From NCBI GenBank assembly GCA_038049695.1, contig CP142451.1, forward strand, positions 33,588,001 to 33,652,000: DNA of 64,000 nucleotides, written 5' to 3'. A model generated the notes under the pieces. It was given only the letters and a program-made list of their open reading frames with translations, did not search any database and had not been told where the DNA came from. This DNA comes from Cinnamomum chago (Eukaryota; Streptophyta; Magnoliopsida; Laurales; Lauraceae). A program made the translations under genes and the position numbers. Positions 12,560-26,700 of this stretch are shown piece after piece (position 1 is the first letter of the stretch; each line of letters opens with the position of its first letter).

Positions 12560-12596
12560 TCACTCCCCCACGAATTCATCACCTCCTGTCTTTTAT

Positions 12597-12598
<2 letters not shown>

Positions 12599-12631
<33 letters not shown>

Positions 12632-12632
12632 T
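12599..12632. repeat. (AAT)n microsatellite
   Basis: About eleven perfect TAA/AAT units in the UEV1 upstream region. Confidence 0.95.
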
Positions 12633-12666
12633 TCTGCATGGAAACATCCAAGAATTTCGGTATCTT

Positions 12667-12686
12667 GGGGAATTCAAAAATTCCCC
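12667..12686. other. short perfect hairpin
   Basis: Arms GGGGAATT and AATTCCCC around a 4-nt loop. The GAATTCC word recurs twice more within the next 25 bp. Position is about 200 bp before the start codon. Confidence 0.7.
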
Positions 12687-12884
12687 GAATTCCTTGAATT
12701 CCTAGGAAAGAATCGGGCCCAATTAAAACTTCCAACTTGCCGAAGCTACTACTACGAAACAGTCAGCTTTTTTTATATCTGTTCTACTTTATTCTTCGAA
12801 GCTCCGCTTTTGCAAAAAGCTCCATCTTCTTCCATCTCTCCTCAAACAAAAGTCTCTGAAATCTGATCCGCACTTTGATCATCA

Positions 12885-12918
12885 ATGACGATTGGGTCGG
12901 GAGGATCGAGTGTCGTCG
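12885..12918 (+). CDS. UEV1: UEV1 coding exon 1
   Basis: 34 nt encoding residues 1-11 plus one base of codon 12. The ATG is the only one compatible with the conserved [12 protein letters not shown]-terminus. Donor GTAACT at 12919. Intron 1 is phase 1. Confidence 0.9.
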
Positions 12919-14703
12919 GTAACTCTCTCTCTTCACACCCCACCCCTCTTTCTTTCCATTTATTAACTTTCATGCCCATGTGATTTGGCGTTTGCCTGAT
13001 CGTAAGAGCATATGGTCAGTCATTGATGATCGTTTCTCTTAGATTATCCATGGATTTTAAGATTTACGCCATCTTTTACAATTTCGGAATATGGGGTGAT
13101 GCAATTTCGGCTTCTTTCAATATCTTTTTGTATATATATTTAGGATTTTGATGATAAAGCTCCTATTTTATTTTGTGGGTGTTTAGTATTTTTGCGGAAT
13201 TCACCCCACCAGCCATGGATTGTGTTTCGGATGATCTGATGCTTGAATCTGTGGGGGTTTTCATTGACCAAACATTGTGGGTTTGGAGAAATTCCAGGTT
13301 TTGTGGGGGGTTTTCTTCATTTATGTTTTGGTAATTAGAAATATTGTGGGTGCATGAGTCTTATTGAGTGATGGGTCCATTACTATTTTTTTTTGTGTTA
13401 TTGGTGAAACTAGAATGGGGTCACTGCATTTCATTATTGAGTTTTGTCTAATTGATGGGTACAACTTGTTACTAACAATAAGATGGATTTTGTGTTGCTT
13501 ACTAATAGCTTTTGGTATCCATTAGAGAATGAAAAGGAAACATTAGGTGAGGCAGGAGGGAAAAATTATTAAATGAAAAGGGTATTAATGACTTGTATGC
13601 TGGGTGGATCCTTCATTTAATTACCATCACAATGTTGCAGGAAAATGGATAGAATGTTCTTCTCAAAAAGTATTACTGAGCTGAATGTCTTACACTCTAA
13701 AACAGTTGGAAGAAAATATTGAAATATCTCTAGAAGTCACAAGTGATTAACTATGATGATTCCTTATTGACAAATATACTCTGCATATGAATGAAACTAA
13801 GAATCTTGAAATCAATACTCTTCTGCAATGACGACATTGGCATTGTGGTATACAAAACTTGGCGGAAGAGCTTTACTTGAGATTTGATCATATCGCTACT
13901 AATCAACCTGGGTCAAGAGTCATCTACGTGTGATAAGACTGTGATAAGACTGCGAGAGGAGGAGACCTGAAATGTTTACAGGCCAATACGCACAGTTGGT
14001 TTCTTATTGCTTCCTTTTCCCTTTGGCAATAGCACATGGTATGAGATAGGGGTCGCCCATGGTAAATGACATCAGTAAAAGAGGAGTACCCAAGTTTCAT
14101 TTTAGTGCATCCATGGAAAATTTTTGTTTGTTTAGGTTCAAGTTATGTGTCTACTTCCATTCAAAACAAAAGGTTATTGTCTACTATTTCTTACACTTGT
14201 CAGGCTATGGCAAATTGGCAAGTGGGATGGGCTGTGTTACTAATAGGTAGTTATAAAGAGTGAATTTTGATGGAACATGTTTCCATTTGAAATTTAAGTA
14301 TTAGAATTATGATATTAACATTGTGTAAATGTGACTGCAGTCACTAGTTGAATATTCAAAAGGGCATTTTGTTAAGATTACGTTTTATTGTAGGACGACA
14401 TGCTTCCCTCTCTTGGCAAATTTTCCGTCATTTAGTATTTTAATATGTATACAAATATATTTAGATATACAATACAGTAATAAATATAAGATAGAGAGCA
14501 AGAGAAACATATAAACCTCTTGAAAATTTCGGCGTGGTATGAGAGTAATACAACAACCATTCAAAAATAAAACGTAATAAAAGAAAAAATTATTTACATT
14601 TATAGATTTCTCTTTAGGGACTGATTCTCATTGTTTTAGTTTTTACACAACAAATATACAGAAATAACTAGATACATATTAATGTAATTGTGGTAATCAA
14701 TGC

Positions 14704-14752
<49 letters not shown>

Positions 14753-17700
14753 TTATGAACATCTTTTGAAACAGTAATTAAGAGTAACAAAAAAAGTATT
14801 TTATTTACATTTCTACCCACATGAAGACAGGCATCACCTTCTAAGCAACTCTCTCATTGAGTTTATATACAAATTCTGTTGCACAGAAGCACAACTGGTT
14901 CTTTTGATACGTGTTCTTAATTTATACTTTTTTTGTTGATATTGCATCAATGATGGTGGGGAAGGTGTAAGGAAGTGATGTAAGTTTTTTTTATGTGGGC
15001 GTTAAAAAATGTGACATGTCGAAGTGGAAGAAAGGCACATTATAGGTGAAAATTGGCTTGGCTGCAACCAGGTTGCGTTTGTAATTAGGAGTAGTATTGA
15101 TGGGGTTGGCCAACCCTGACTAGTCTGTTGGGTCTTTAGGCTCGGCCCTTCATTGGTCAGATTTGTGGCTAGATACCTCTCTCCAATGGGTCCGTTGTAA
15201 GTAAAAGTTCAGGCATGATTACTAATTGGTCTAACTTGGGTCATGATCAGTGATCCAGAAGAGCTGAATCTAGCTTGAAAATTGATTACTTGTCTTCTAT
15301 TCATATCTTCCCATCTAATGGTCCAGATTGTGTATAAAAATTCACGTACAATTACTAATTTGTCTCCCTTGGTCATCTGTCATTGATCCTTGGGAGCTGA
15401 ATCTAGCTTGAGAAAGAATTGATTACTTGTCTATTGTATTTATATCTGTCTTCTTTATCCATAATTACACTAAAACCATCAGAAAAAAATTTGAGTGTGA
15501 GAGTCTCCCTTGTGCAGAAACTGTATTTCTTCTTTCCGCACAACTTGTATGGCAAACCAAACCAAACCAAGCCTTTTCCCACTAGGTGGGGTCGGCTATA
15601 TGGATTTGACGACGCCAATCAAATTTGTTTAGGGCCATGTCCTCCGTTAGATCCATGTAGGCAAGGTCATGTTTAATAGTTTCTTTCTAACTTCTCTTGG
15701 GTCTCCCTCTCCCTCTCCTACTCCGGGCAATCTCTATGCTTTCATACCTTTTAACAGGTGCCTCCGTTGGGCGCATTCTAACATGGCCGAACCATCTCAG
15801 TCGATTTTCTCTCATTTTATCTTTAATTGGTGCTATTCCTACTTTGCCTCTAATCTCCTCATTCCTAATCCTATCTCTCCTTGTGATCCCGCACATCCAT
15901 CTAGGCATTCTCATCTCCGCAACTTCCATCTTCTTAACATGATTATGCTTTACTGCCCAACACTCTGATCTATATAACAACGCTGGACGTACCGTGATGG
16001 ATCCCGCACATCCATCTAAGCATGACTTGTATGGCAGCTATAATAATTTTTGCTTGCAAGAGATTTGCTATCACAATTATAACTACTAAGAATGCTTTTC
16101 AAACTAAATACTATGCAACAATACTGAGATGAGTGATTTAAGGTGGATCTAATCACCAACATTCCATGTAAGTTGTGTGACATTCAAAAAGCTAGACTCT
16201 TCGTCTTCCATTTGTGCAATTGGGATCAAGATACAGGTGGTCTAAGGTGCGCCACGCCTGTTCCATGAGCAGCTTTAAGATCAATTCCAACCATCTCTAT
16301 GTAATGCTAGTATCCTCAATCATTGCGCCTCTTGAGGGGCCGTGGTGCATTATGATTTGTGAATGCTCATAAGGGGTTGATTGGTGGGAGGATGAATAAT
16401 TAAAATGGAGTGTGGACAGTTGGATGTCATGATGGAAGTTTTATCTGGTAGATCTTATTGGATTGATCATTTGATGGCATTGTTTTAGTTGATTTTTTTT
16501 ATTTTCTTTTTTGTGTGTACGTTATTTTTCATGGTATCTGTTTTTTTTTTTTGTTAGCCTTTCTTTCCAATAGTTCTATTCTTTTTCCACTTCTTTTGAA
16601 GATAATTTATAAAACTTCATAAATCATATTTAAGATTATTTTTGTTGTATTTTTTTAATCTGAACTATTATCATTGACTTTCATTTATTTAAACTTTACT
16701 TTTAGATATTAATAGAAATTTTATTTTCTCGAAAAAAATGTTTTTTAGTAATATAGTTCAATTCATATTGAAAAAATGTTTTTTTTTTTAATTTTATTTT
16801 AGTTTTGTTCCCATCCTTTACCCTTTTTTATTTTGAGAATCCAATCCTTTTTTTTTTTCCTATCCTTTGATGTGCTACCCCACCGGTAATGAGGACCTCT
16901 TAACGGAGCGCGAAAGTGACCTGACCTAACACAGGTCTGATCCTACATGTCCACACCTTGAGGGGGAAGTTTTTTTTTACCAATGCACCAATGCAAGAAG
17001 AATACTTGTATGGCCTTTTACCTTTCCAATATTGACTGCAACCGTGTTTTGTTAAATATTGTTTTTGGTTGGAAACAACCTTTATTTGTGTTATCTTATC
17101 TCTTATGCTACAAGTCCAGTTATTTTCTTCTAATATATATTTTGTTTTCTTTTCTCCTTACAAATTGGATTGTTATTCGCTTAGAAACTTTACAAATATT
17201 CAAAATTTGAATTTTGTCCTTTTATGTTATTTTAACCCTTCTGCCTTATTTTACTTTTCATTTTATCAACATGATTTTTTTTACATTTTTTTTTTCAAAT
17301 CTCATTTTTAATTAACGTTTTATCTTTGTTTTACTACTACTTACTTTTACCTTTATCATTACACTTCACATTTTCCTTTTTATTACTTATATTTTTTTAA
17401 TCTTTTTCTCTTTCTTGGTTTAAAAAATTATTATAGAATTTTATATTATTTTCTAATTCTCTTTTAATTTTTTTAAATTCATTTTTCATTGCCGTATTTT
17501 TTTAATGGTTTAATTGTCTTTTAGTTTTTTTATTTACCACTTAATTTATTAGCTTGTCTTTTTTCTCTCTAAAACTGTGAAAAATTAAATATTTCATTTT
17601 ATAATTTATTTGAATTTTTTTGTATCTACATATGTGGCCCCCTCTTAAGAAATTTGCCTACTATTTCTTTATTTGAAGCCCATCCATCGCAACCTTTGTT

Positions 17701-20700
17701 TTTGGTTTTTTTTCCAAACTATTTGACTAAAACAGTTTTAAATGAATTTTAACCAATATAAGAAAATATACTATTTGCAATTAAGCATGGGACTTGGCCT
17801 TGGGCCCTGGGCCCATTTTGATGGGCATGAGTATGACTAGCTTCAATAAGATACATGCTGCAATTGCATGATTGAATTTGTGTAACTTTAGACAATGACA
17901 TTCTTGCACTGTCGGTCCAAAAAATAGCTTCTATCTAACCATTGAACACAACTGATTTCCACCTTACATCCCTAATAATGAGTGGGGAGGTTGTCATCCA
18001 ATGATACAAATTGGACTTCGATTGCAACTGCATGATCTGAAGAAGAGTATACATCCATGGATTCTGCAGCCATGGAATCAACAGTCTTCTACTTGGAATT
18101 GTGATCATGTATTTCATCTTCTGCATCTTCACTCGCAAGTTCCCTCCCATCATCTTCTCCTTTGTCTTAAATCACATATTTAGAAGCTTCGATGGCTGTT
18201 GACCCCTTGTCCCTTCACCTTGAGTTTGTATCGATGGTTCCAAAGGGCACATTCTCAAGAGAATGATGTCTTATATATCTATAATCATCTAACGTACCGT
18301 TCTTTCTACTACTAAGATGAGTTGTTAACCTTTCCAACCTTTTTGGCTCGTTTGCTTGACTCTTGTTGAAAACAGGCCATTCAGGAGCCACTTGAGTCAC
18401 CCTTTCTTGGACATGGGGAATGGACGGATTTGTATATGTACCAATCTCCCATCCATGTCCAGTTTTGGTCTCAAGTGTTTGGTTGCGCTCTAGGTTTGTG
18501 ACCCTTCACGTGAGTTGATTCATGGTCTAGTCAATGTAATGTTGTTGGTAGTTTTTCGTTATTCTTTGCAAAACTTGCATTAATATGGCCTTGTTATTCT
18601 GCACTTGTCCCATATTATTAAACATATCGACAATTTTTTTCGACAAAGAACACATCATCTCTTGCAGCTGATCCATTCCATTGGTTTAAGAGGTCTTTGG
18701 AGACGGGATTCATGATAAATTGGGTAATTTTCGGATTAGGAATTATGGATTGACTAAAGACTAAATTGGAAATCTAATTAATTGAAGAACTTTTAATGGT
18801 TAAGTGTAGGTGTTTTCTTGGTAATGGGTTAGGGACAATTTGGGACATAACATTGGATAAGATGGGTTTTGGGCGGTCTACATTGGATAATTCTAGAGCT
18901 ACTTTTTTTTGTCCCCAAAGCCCGATGAGCGGTTTCTTGACAATCGTAGGGGTTCCTTCATTATTTTTGGGGCTTTTTTGTGATAATGGAGATTGAGGTT
19001 GAGGTTTGAGGGTGAGATGTTAGGGAGTTAATAATATTGGTTGAATATGAGAATTTGGATCTTAGATTTCTGCCTTGGCAATAAAAAATTGCTTTGATAT
19101 CATCATTTAAGTAACTTGAGAAGTTTTGATGGCAAAGCTGATGCTAACTCGACTCACAAGAAGCTTTATTCCCAACCCTTTCTTTTCTTCTTTTTTTTTT
19201 TTTTCCAATTCCTTGAGAGAATAAGAGCAAATGATTCTCAAGTAAGGGGAGAAAAGAGGCTTTCAGGGAGAAGAGGCCAGAAATAACAAAATTAAAGAAA
19301 GCAGCAAAAGTAACAATCTAGATACCTCAGAATGATCAAATCTGTTGGTATCAAATGGATGGAAGAGAACCTCAAACAGTTCTCTAATCAAGAACCTTTA
19401 GCCAAATGGCAAATTTTCCCTTCACATATAGAGATAAATGGGGAAACCCTTAACAATTTTCAACAACCAGCAATTTTCCCTTCCACACGGGGGAGATAAA
19501 AATGGAAAAATCCTTACGAATCTATATTAGTATAAGTTTTCTTGGAATGAATTACAAGGATGGCTGATTGGTCCTCTTTTATCACTTATGCTCGTACATA
19601 CTGGAATCCTACTTAACAACAACTAAAATAACAAAAAAAAATACTTATAATTACAATTTGCTAAACTTAATAAAATAAAATCCTAAGAGGCCATTAAAAA
19701 CTTAAGCTCTATATGTTGGGGCTTGGGGGCCCAAGTCTTTGGCTTATTGGACCCTGCCTAGGTTGTTAGGCCTATTGGGCTTGGCTGGGCTTGGCTGCGC
19801 TCTGCAGGGCTTGGATGGCCTGGTGCACGTCTAGCTATGTCTGGCTAGGCTTGCCATGAGTCTGAAGGGTCTGCCCACTAGGGCTGCCTTCTGAAGGCCT
19901 GTCGACCCTAATGGACCTAGGTTCATTAAAAGCACACTAGGCCATAACTAGTAAAAAAAATTCAAACCATTCATTAGAAGAAAAGGACCAATCTTGGATG
20001 TTACTGTCAAAGCCAGTAGAGAGAGAAGAAGATAGAAACAATAGAAACAATGTTTGTGGATTCGATGATCCCATTGAGGGCTCTCGATGTTCTTTTATAG
20101 ATATATAGTTGCTATATATGTTACATAACTGTAGCAATCACTAGATTACAGTCAATCTAATCTAATCATAATCTAAATTACATCTCCTAATATGGCAATG
20201 ATATAAATTACATAGCTGTACTTGTGAGGTAACTTATCTCCCAAGTTTGGGCTATATTTGTCATGGGCTGACCCAATGACCCATTTAGTACTAACCCATT
20301 TAACACCCCCCCTCAAATTGATGCGGGTGAATCCACGAGCATCAATTTGCCAACTAAAAATTGGTGTCGTGGTCGGGGAAGACCCTTGGTAAAGATATCG
20401 GCAATTTGAAGTCCGGTAGAAACATGAGCAAGAGTAATTGCTCCACGCACAAATTCATCACGTATGTAATGACAAGCCACCTCAATATGCTTTGTACGTT
20501 CATGGAAAACAGGATTTTCAGTAATCCGTATGGCACTGGTGTTGTCGGCATAGAGAGGAGTAGGACCAGATTGGGAAAATCCAAGCTCAGAAAGAAGACC
20601 ACGAAGCCAGACAATTTCAGAAGTAGCAGCCGACATAGCACGATATTCTGCTTCTGTGGAAGATTTGGAGACTTTATCTTGTTTTTTACATTTCCAGGAA

Positions 20701-23700
20701 ATTAAGGAGTCCCCCAAGAACATGCACCAACCAGTGGTAGATCGGCGACTATCAGGGCAACCAGCCCAGTCAGCATCTGAATAAGCAATGAGAGACGTCG
20801 AATTGCCCACAGGAAAGAAAAGACCACGAGATGGTGTATGAAGAACATATCGAAGAATGCGCCGAACAGCAACTAGATGGAGATGGCGTGGTTGTGTCAT
20901 GAACTGACTAACCATATTTACTGCATAGGAGATATCAGGCCGAGTGATAGTCAAGTAGATCAAGCTTCCGACTAAACGGCGATACATTGTGGCATCAGGA
21001 AGAAGATCGCCCGTATCGTGCGAGAGCTGAAGATTGGCCTCAACAGGCGTATCTACAGGAGTGGAGTTTTGAAGACCAGCTGTCTCAATGAGATCCATAG
21101 CATATTTGTGTTGATCAAGGATGAGACCTTTTGCTGACTGATGAACCTCAAGGCCTAGAAAGTATGTGAGTGGCCCTAAATCTTTCATATGGAAAGATTA
21201 ATGTAAGGATGCTTGTAGATGTGTGATCATGCTAGAGTCTGTTCCAGAGATGATGATATCATCTACGTACACCAATAAGACAGTAAGCCCATTTGATGGA
21301 ACATAGAAGGATCCGAAGCACTCTGAGTGAACTGTAGATGTATGAGAGCATCCCTAAATTTCTCGAACCAGGCGCGCGGAGCTTGCTTAAGACCATATAG
21401 AGAGCGTCGTAAGCGCGCGCAATCTCCTGCTGATGCACCCGTAATGCCTTGGGGAAGTCGCATATAGACTTTTTCTTTGAGATCCCCATGAAGGAAGGCA
21501 TTCTTGACATCAAATTGGTAAAGAGGCCAGGAGTGAGAAGCATCAATGGCAAGAACAGTACGGATTGTAGTCATTTTCGCAACTGGAGCAAAGGTTTCCT
21601 CATAGTCGATGCCATATTCCTGTCGGTTGCCGAGAGCGACTAACCGTGCTTTATAACGATCCAAAGAGCCATCAGCCTTAAGTTTGACAGTAAAAACCCA
21701 TTTGCAGCCAATAGGTTTTGCAGATGAGGGACATGGAACAATATCCCAGGTATGATTCTCCTGCAGTGCTGTTAATTCGTCGTGCATAGCCTTTTTTCAA
21801 CAGTCATGCTTCACCGCCTGCAAGTAAGAAGTCGGAATAGCAATGGAGGAGAGGGCAGCAAGCAACGATGTGTGAGTGAACCCATATTTGTCAGGAGGCT
21901 TGGAGATACGCGTAGAGCGTCGAAGCTGAACTGGAGAGGAAGGAGCTTGTGAGGAAGCGGGAACAAGATCAGGTGCCGGTGAGGGATCTGGAGGGGGAGG
22001 CAGTAGTGGAACATCCTTATGACGACGTCGTTCATAAACAATGAGTGGAGAAGAGGTCGAGTCAGAAAAATCTGGTAGATGAGAAAAAGAAGGTAAAGGA
22101 GAGGAATAGGTAGAAAAAAAATTTTGATTTTCGAAAAATGTGACATTTCGAGAGATGCGAAGACGGTTGAGCACAGGATCATAACAGAGATACCCCTTTT
22201 GGTGAGATGCGTAGCCAAGGAACGCACATTTGGCAGATTGAGCAGTTAATTTGGTACGTTCGGTTGAGGGTAGATGAACAAAACACACACATCCAAAAAT
22301 GCGTAGGTGGGTGTAAGTAGGCTCGGTATGGAAGAGACGAAAGTATGGTGTTTGATTGTTGAGGCGATGGGATGGTAACCGATTGATTAAATGAACTGCA
22401 GTGGCTAAAGCTTCTGGCCAAAATCGTGCGGGAACTGATGATTCTAAGAGAGGAGAACGAACAGTATCGAGGAGATGTCTGTTTTTCCGTTCAGCAACTC
22501 CATTCTGTTGAGGAGTGTAAGGGCACGAGCGCTGTGATAAAATCCCGTATTTTTGCAAATAAGTTTGAAAAGGATGGGACATATATTCCCCTCCGGAATC
22601 AGATCGAAGAACTTTTATGCGAGTAGAAAACTGATTTTCAACATATGCCATAAATTTTTGGAAAGCATCAAAGACTTCAGATTTAGAGTGTAAGAAATAA
22701 ACCCAAGTGAATCTACTATGATCATCAATAAAAGTGACAAAATATTTGAAGTTTGTATGAGAGATTACCGGAGTAATCCCTCAGACGTCACTATGAATGA
22801 TGTCAAAGCAATTGGAAGCCATAGTAGATTTGGAAGCAAAGGGAAGAACTTTACTTTTTCCAAGTTTGCAAACAGAGCACTCATCAGAAATGTGACGAAA
22901 AGATATTTTATCTTTATTAATGCTACCAGTGTTTAACATCAAAGATAATAATTTTGAATGAGGATGGCCTAATCTATTATGCCAGAGCCTCCAAACATCC
23001 TAAGGAGAAAAACAAGAAAAGGCAGAGAGCTGGTTATTCTGAGAAGAAGGCAGAACGAGAGGAAACAGGCGTCCACACTTAGGCCCCTTCGCGATCACCG
23101 TCCCCGACACTTGATCCTGCACAACACAACCAGAGCGAGAGAAGGAAACATTACAATTATCATCAATCAATTGGCCAACAGACAAAAGATTTGTAGTAAG
23201 ATGAGGAGAAAGAAAGACATTTGTGAGAGGTAATGAATGAATGATATCACCAGTAGCTGTAATAGGAAGCTTTTGACCATCAGCAGTATGGACTTGTAAA
23301 CTTCCATTGTATGGTTGCAAGTTAGATAGATGGGCGGTGGAGGAGGTCATATGATTGGAAGCTCCAGAATCAAGAAACCATAGGGAGGAGGAGGAGAGGT
23401 GGTTACCTGAAATGCCAAGTGCAGAGAAGGCATTTATGATCATCTGTTGAATCAGCTCAGGGGTGATTTGAGGAACAGTATTGGTGGCAGGAGGTGGTGA
23501 AGGCATGACTGGTGCCGAAGGACTAGCACTAGAAGAAGTAGCATCTGCAGTATTGACATGATATGCTCGTGGAGTACGATTTTGTGGCCGCCTTTTGCAT
23601 TCAGTAATAACATGACCATTTGATTTGCAATAATTACAAAACTTGGTCTTACACTGTGAGGCATAGTGTCCATAATTTTTGTAGCCAAAGCATTGGATTT

Positions 23701-26700
23701 TGCTGAGATCTCTTGCTGGAGGTTGTCCTTTTGAAGCAGTAGTATGATGAACAATCCCTCCCGGGGTGTAATTGGTAGTGGCAGCAAATGCGACATCAGA
23801 AGAGTTTCCGGAGGACTGTTGCTTCAGAGCATGCTGAGTGATCTGACTTTGTTCCTCTCGTAAGAGTTCATTAAGACACTCATGCAGGGATGGAGATGGA
23901 ACCCTGCTCATCAGATTGGAACGAGTGATCTCATATTCAGATCTTAATTTCATGAGGAACTGGTCTCTGTGAGAAGTTGCCTGTAATTTTTGAATCTCAG
24001 AAAGAGCGGCCTCAGAGACATTGAGGTATTTGATTTCATCATATTCAGCCCATAAATTAAGAAAACCTGTATAATAATCCTGGATGGAAGAAGTCCCTTG
24101 GGTATACTGAGCAATCTCCAGTTCAAGCTGGTATTGTCGAGCGGAGTTCCCTTGGTGATATACTTGCTTCAGATATTCCCACATCTCCTTAGAGGTCTTG
24201 TAAGGTTTGAGATTCAGGATATATTGGGGTTCAACAAAACCAAGAATCCATGTTTTTATTTTGGCATCCTTTGTATTCCAAGAGAGTATTTTTTTCTCAT
24301 CTTCCTTAGGGCGTGGATCAGATCCGGAAACAAGTCCCCACATTTCCTTTCCTTCAAGATAGACTTGTAATTGATAGGACCAGGAAGTATAATTTTTTCC
24401 ATTAAATTTAATCAATGCAATGTCATGCTTTTCCATGGCAGTAATGAAGAGATCTATTAAACTTGTGCAGGAGAAGCCAAAGAATGGCTAACTGTTTATT
24501 AAAAAAATGGCTAAAGAGATCCAAGGTTGCAACAGAGGAGTCCAAGTTTGCAACAGAAAGGTCAGATAAGTCAATTTCCAAACACAGCACCTTCAAGCAA
24601 CAGAAAAGTTCAAAAATAGGCCCAGGCGACCAGGATTTTGCAGAGAGAAGAAGGTACAGCAGCCAACAGGGGTCTTTTATGATCAATCAGAGATCATAGG
24701 ATGATGAAGACCACAAATTCGCACCAAACAAACCAGATTACTCACCAAACAGATCAAAATCCAAAAATTTGGACGGCTGTGATGAAAACATACAGCAGAA
24801 ACTGGAATTTCTCTAAAAAAGGTAAAAAACCTACCTCTGAGATGCTAAAAATCTTCAAAAAATGCCCATAAATACCAGAAGAAGTGGTCGACCAGATTGG
24901 TTGCAAGATCCAGATACAGCAGTGTGGATCTGGGGTGGGCCACGTGTGATCACACCTTGATCAGACCAGTGGATGAAGATTCCTTGAGTAGAGAAGACAT
25001 CGATGACTTCCAATGCTTGGAAGATGAAGAAGATCATTCAGAAACTCTCAAGGCTCTGATACCATGTCAAAGCCAGTAGAGAGAGAAGAAGATAGAAACA
25101 ATAGAAACAATGTTTGTGAATTCGATGATCCCATTGAGGGCTCTCGATGTTCTTTTATAGATATATAGTTGCTATATATGTTACATAATTGTAGCAATCA
25201 CTAGATTACAGTCAATCTAATCTAATCATAATCTAAATTACATCTCCTAATATGACAATGATATAAATTACATAGCTGTACATGTGAGGTAACTTATCTC
25301 CCAAGTTTGGGCTATATTTGTCATGGGCTGACCCAATGACCCATTTAGTACTAACCCATTTAACAGTTACCTGATCGCACTGGTTATTAGGCCGTGTGAA
25401 AAATTCTTCCGCCATTGTCTAACCCCATTACAAAAAAATATGCATCGGAGTAATTGTATCTTCTTCTTTTTCAAATTTCAATGGATCATGATCATGATTC
25501 ATCATAGTGATTTCCTTAGCCATATCCCATCTACAGGGTCATCTTAATGAGTTCCATCAAACAATAAAATAAGTTATGCCAATATCTTATATGTGTGTTC
25601 ATGCGCACATGTATGCGTGTCCATGTGGCACTTCAAACTTGTTGGTAACAATGAAGGAGGGAGCCAGTGCAAGAGAAAGACATAAAGTTAGTACTCCATG
25701 CGGAACTTTAAGTCCCTTAAAAAGCACATCAAGATTCAAGATATGAGGTATCCTTTGTCATTGCAACTTTAAGTTTTAGTTGTGTTACCTCTAAACTAGT
25801 CAATTTCCATTGAGCGGTCATCACTCATCAACACCACTGTCATCATAATTCCATCTATTTAGGGTTGTCATTTGAGTTTTGTTTTCCACTTCTATGTGCA
25901 CCTATGATCATTAAAACTCCACATTCCAACATATCATTCCCCACTACTTCACTAGAGGTCTTCATTAGTCTCCCCCTTCTAGTTTCTTGATCTTGTAACC
26001 CTTTTACAAGAGCTGTTTTTGTCTTTCCACAAACATACCCAAACCATCTCAATTGACATTTCATTGTTTTTTGTTCTATTGAAGCTACCCATGGGCTTCC
26101 TATTATGTACTACTACATAATTCTATCATTATCATTCTACACATCTATCTTAGCATGCGCATCAGAGCCACATGTACTTCAGCTTCTCACTTCTTTGTTG
26201 CCCACTATTTAACTCCATATGACAAAACAGCAGAGCAACTGAGGGCATCATTTCTTCTCCAATGGATATCATGTAATATTAAAATGAACCTTGATGCACC
26301 AAGGGACCATTTGGTAGCCACCTGATTTAACCTGTTCGAGAACTCAGATTATGTTGAGGAGTGTTTTTTTTTATAATAGTAACAATATTTTAATAAGATG
26401 AAGATGTAAATGTATTGTAGAAAGAACTATAATGCAAGGCAAGCATATTGTACTCACAAAATATGCGACCCCAATCATCATCATCATCATCATCAAAGTT
26501 GTGTCCCAACTCCCAACTATTTTGGGTCAACTACATGAATTCCCTTTTGCCATTCCAAATCTGCAACCCCCAATACGAAATCAAAAGTACAGCTCTCCCA
26601 GAACAACTAATGGTCCTCAAAATAGATTGAAAAGAGGCTAAACAAATAATTATCGACTCCTTTTCTAGCACCTGCTTTCCCAAGTCATCAATGATCAACT

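Larger units (their letters stand above)
12300..12884 (+). promoter_or_regulatory. promoter and 5' UTR region of UEV1
   Basis: The segment before the UEV1 start codon holds two CACGTGTC G-box/ABRE-type motifs, an AT-rich trinucleotide run, a short hairpin, a TTTTTTTATATC stretch near 12.77 kb that may act as a TATA element, and then a pyrimidine-rich leader with TCTTCTTCCATCTCTCC typical of plant 5' UTRs. The exact transcription start cannot be read from sequence. Confidence 0.55.
20005..25365 (-). mobile_element. Ty1/copia retrotransposon with two LTRs, young but broken
   Basis: Fossil element on the minus strand within UEV1 intron 1. Bounded by 301-bp LTRs (20005-20305, 25065-25365) and the target duplication GTTAC at 20000-20004 and 25366-25370. 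A primer-binding site matching initiator tRNA-Met lies next to the upper LTR, and a purine tract (C-run on +) next to the lower. Parts in order are gag with a zinc knuckle (about 23.5-24.4 kb), protease with [11 protein letters not shown] (about 23.35 kb), integrase (about 21.8-23.0 kb), reverse transcriptase (about 20.7-21.8 kb) and RNase H with [10 protein letters not shown] (about 20.3-20.65 kb). The order with IN before RT defines Ty1/copia. LTRs differ at about 4 of 301 sites, so insertion is recent, probably of the order of a million years or less at usual plant rates. The coding part has about three breaks. Confidence 0.95.

Noticed and set aside
16983-17311. Two overlapping open frames of 75-80 codons on the + strand
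   Set aside because: They lie in an extremely T-rich stretch and encode Phe/Leu/Ile-rich peptides produced by composition.
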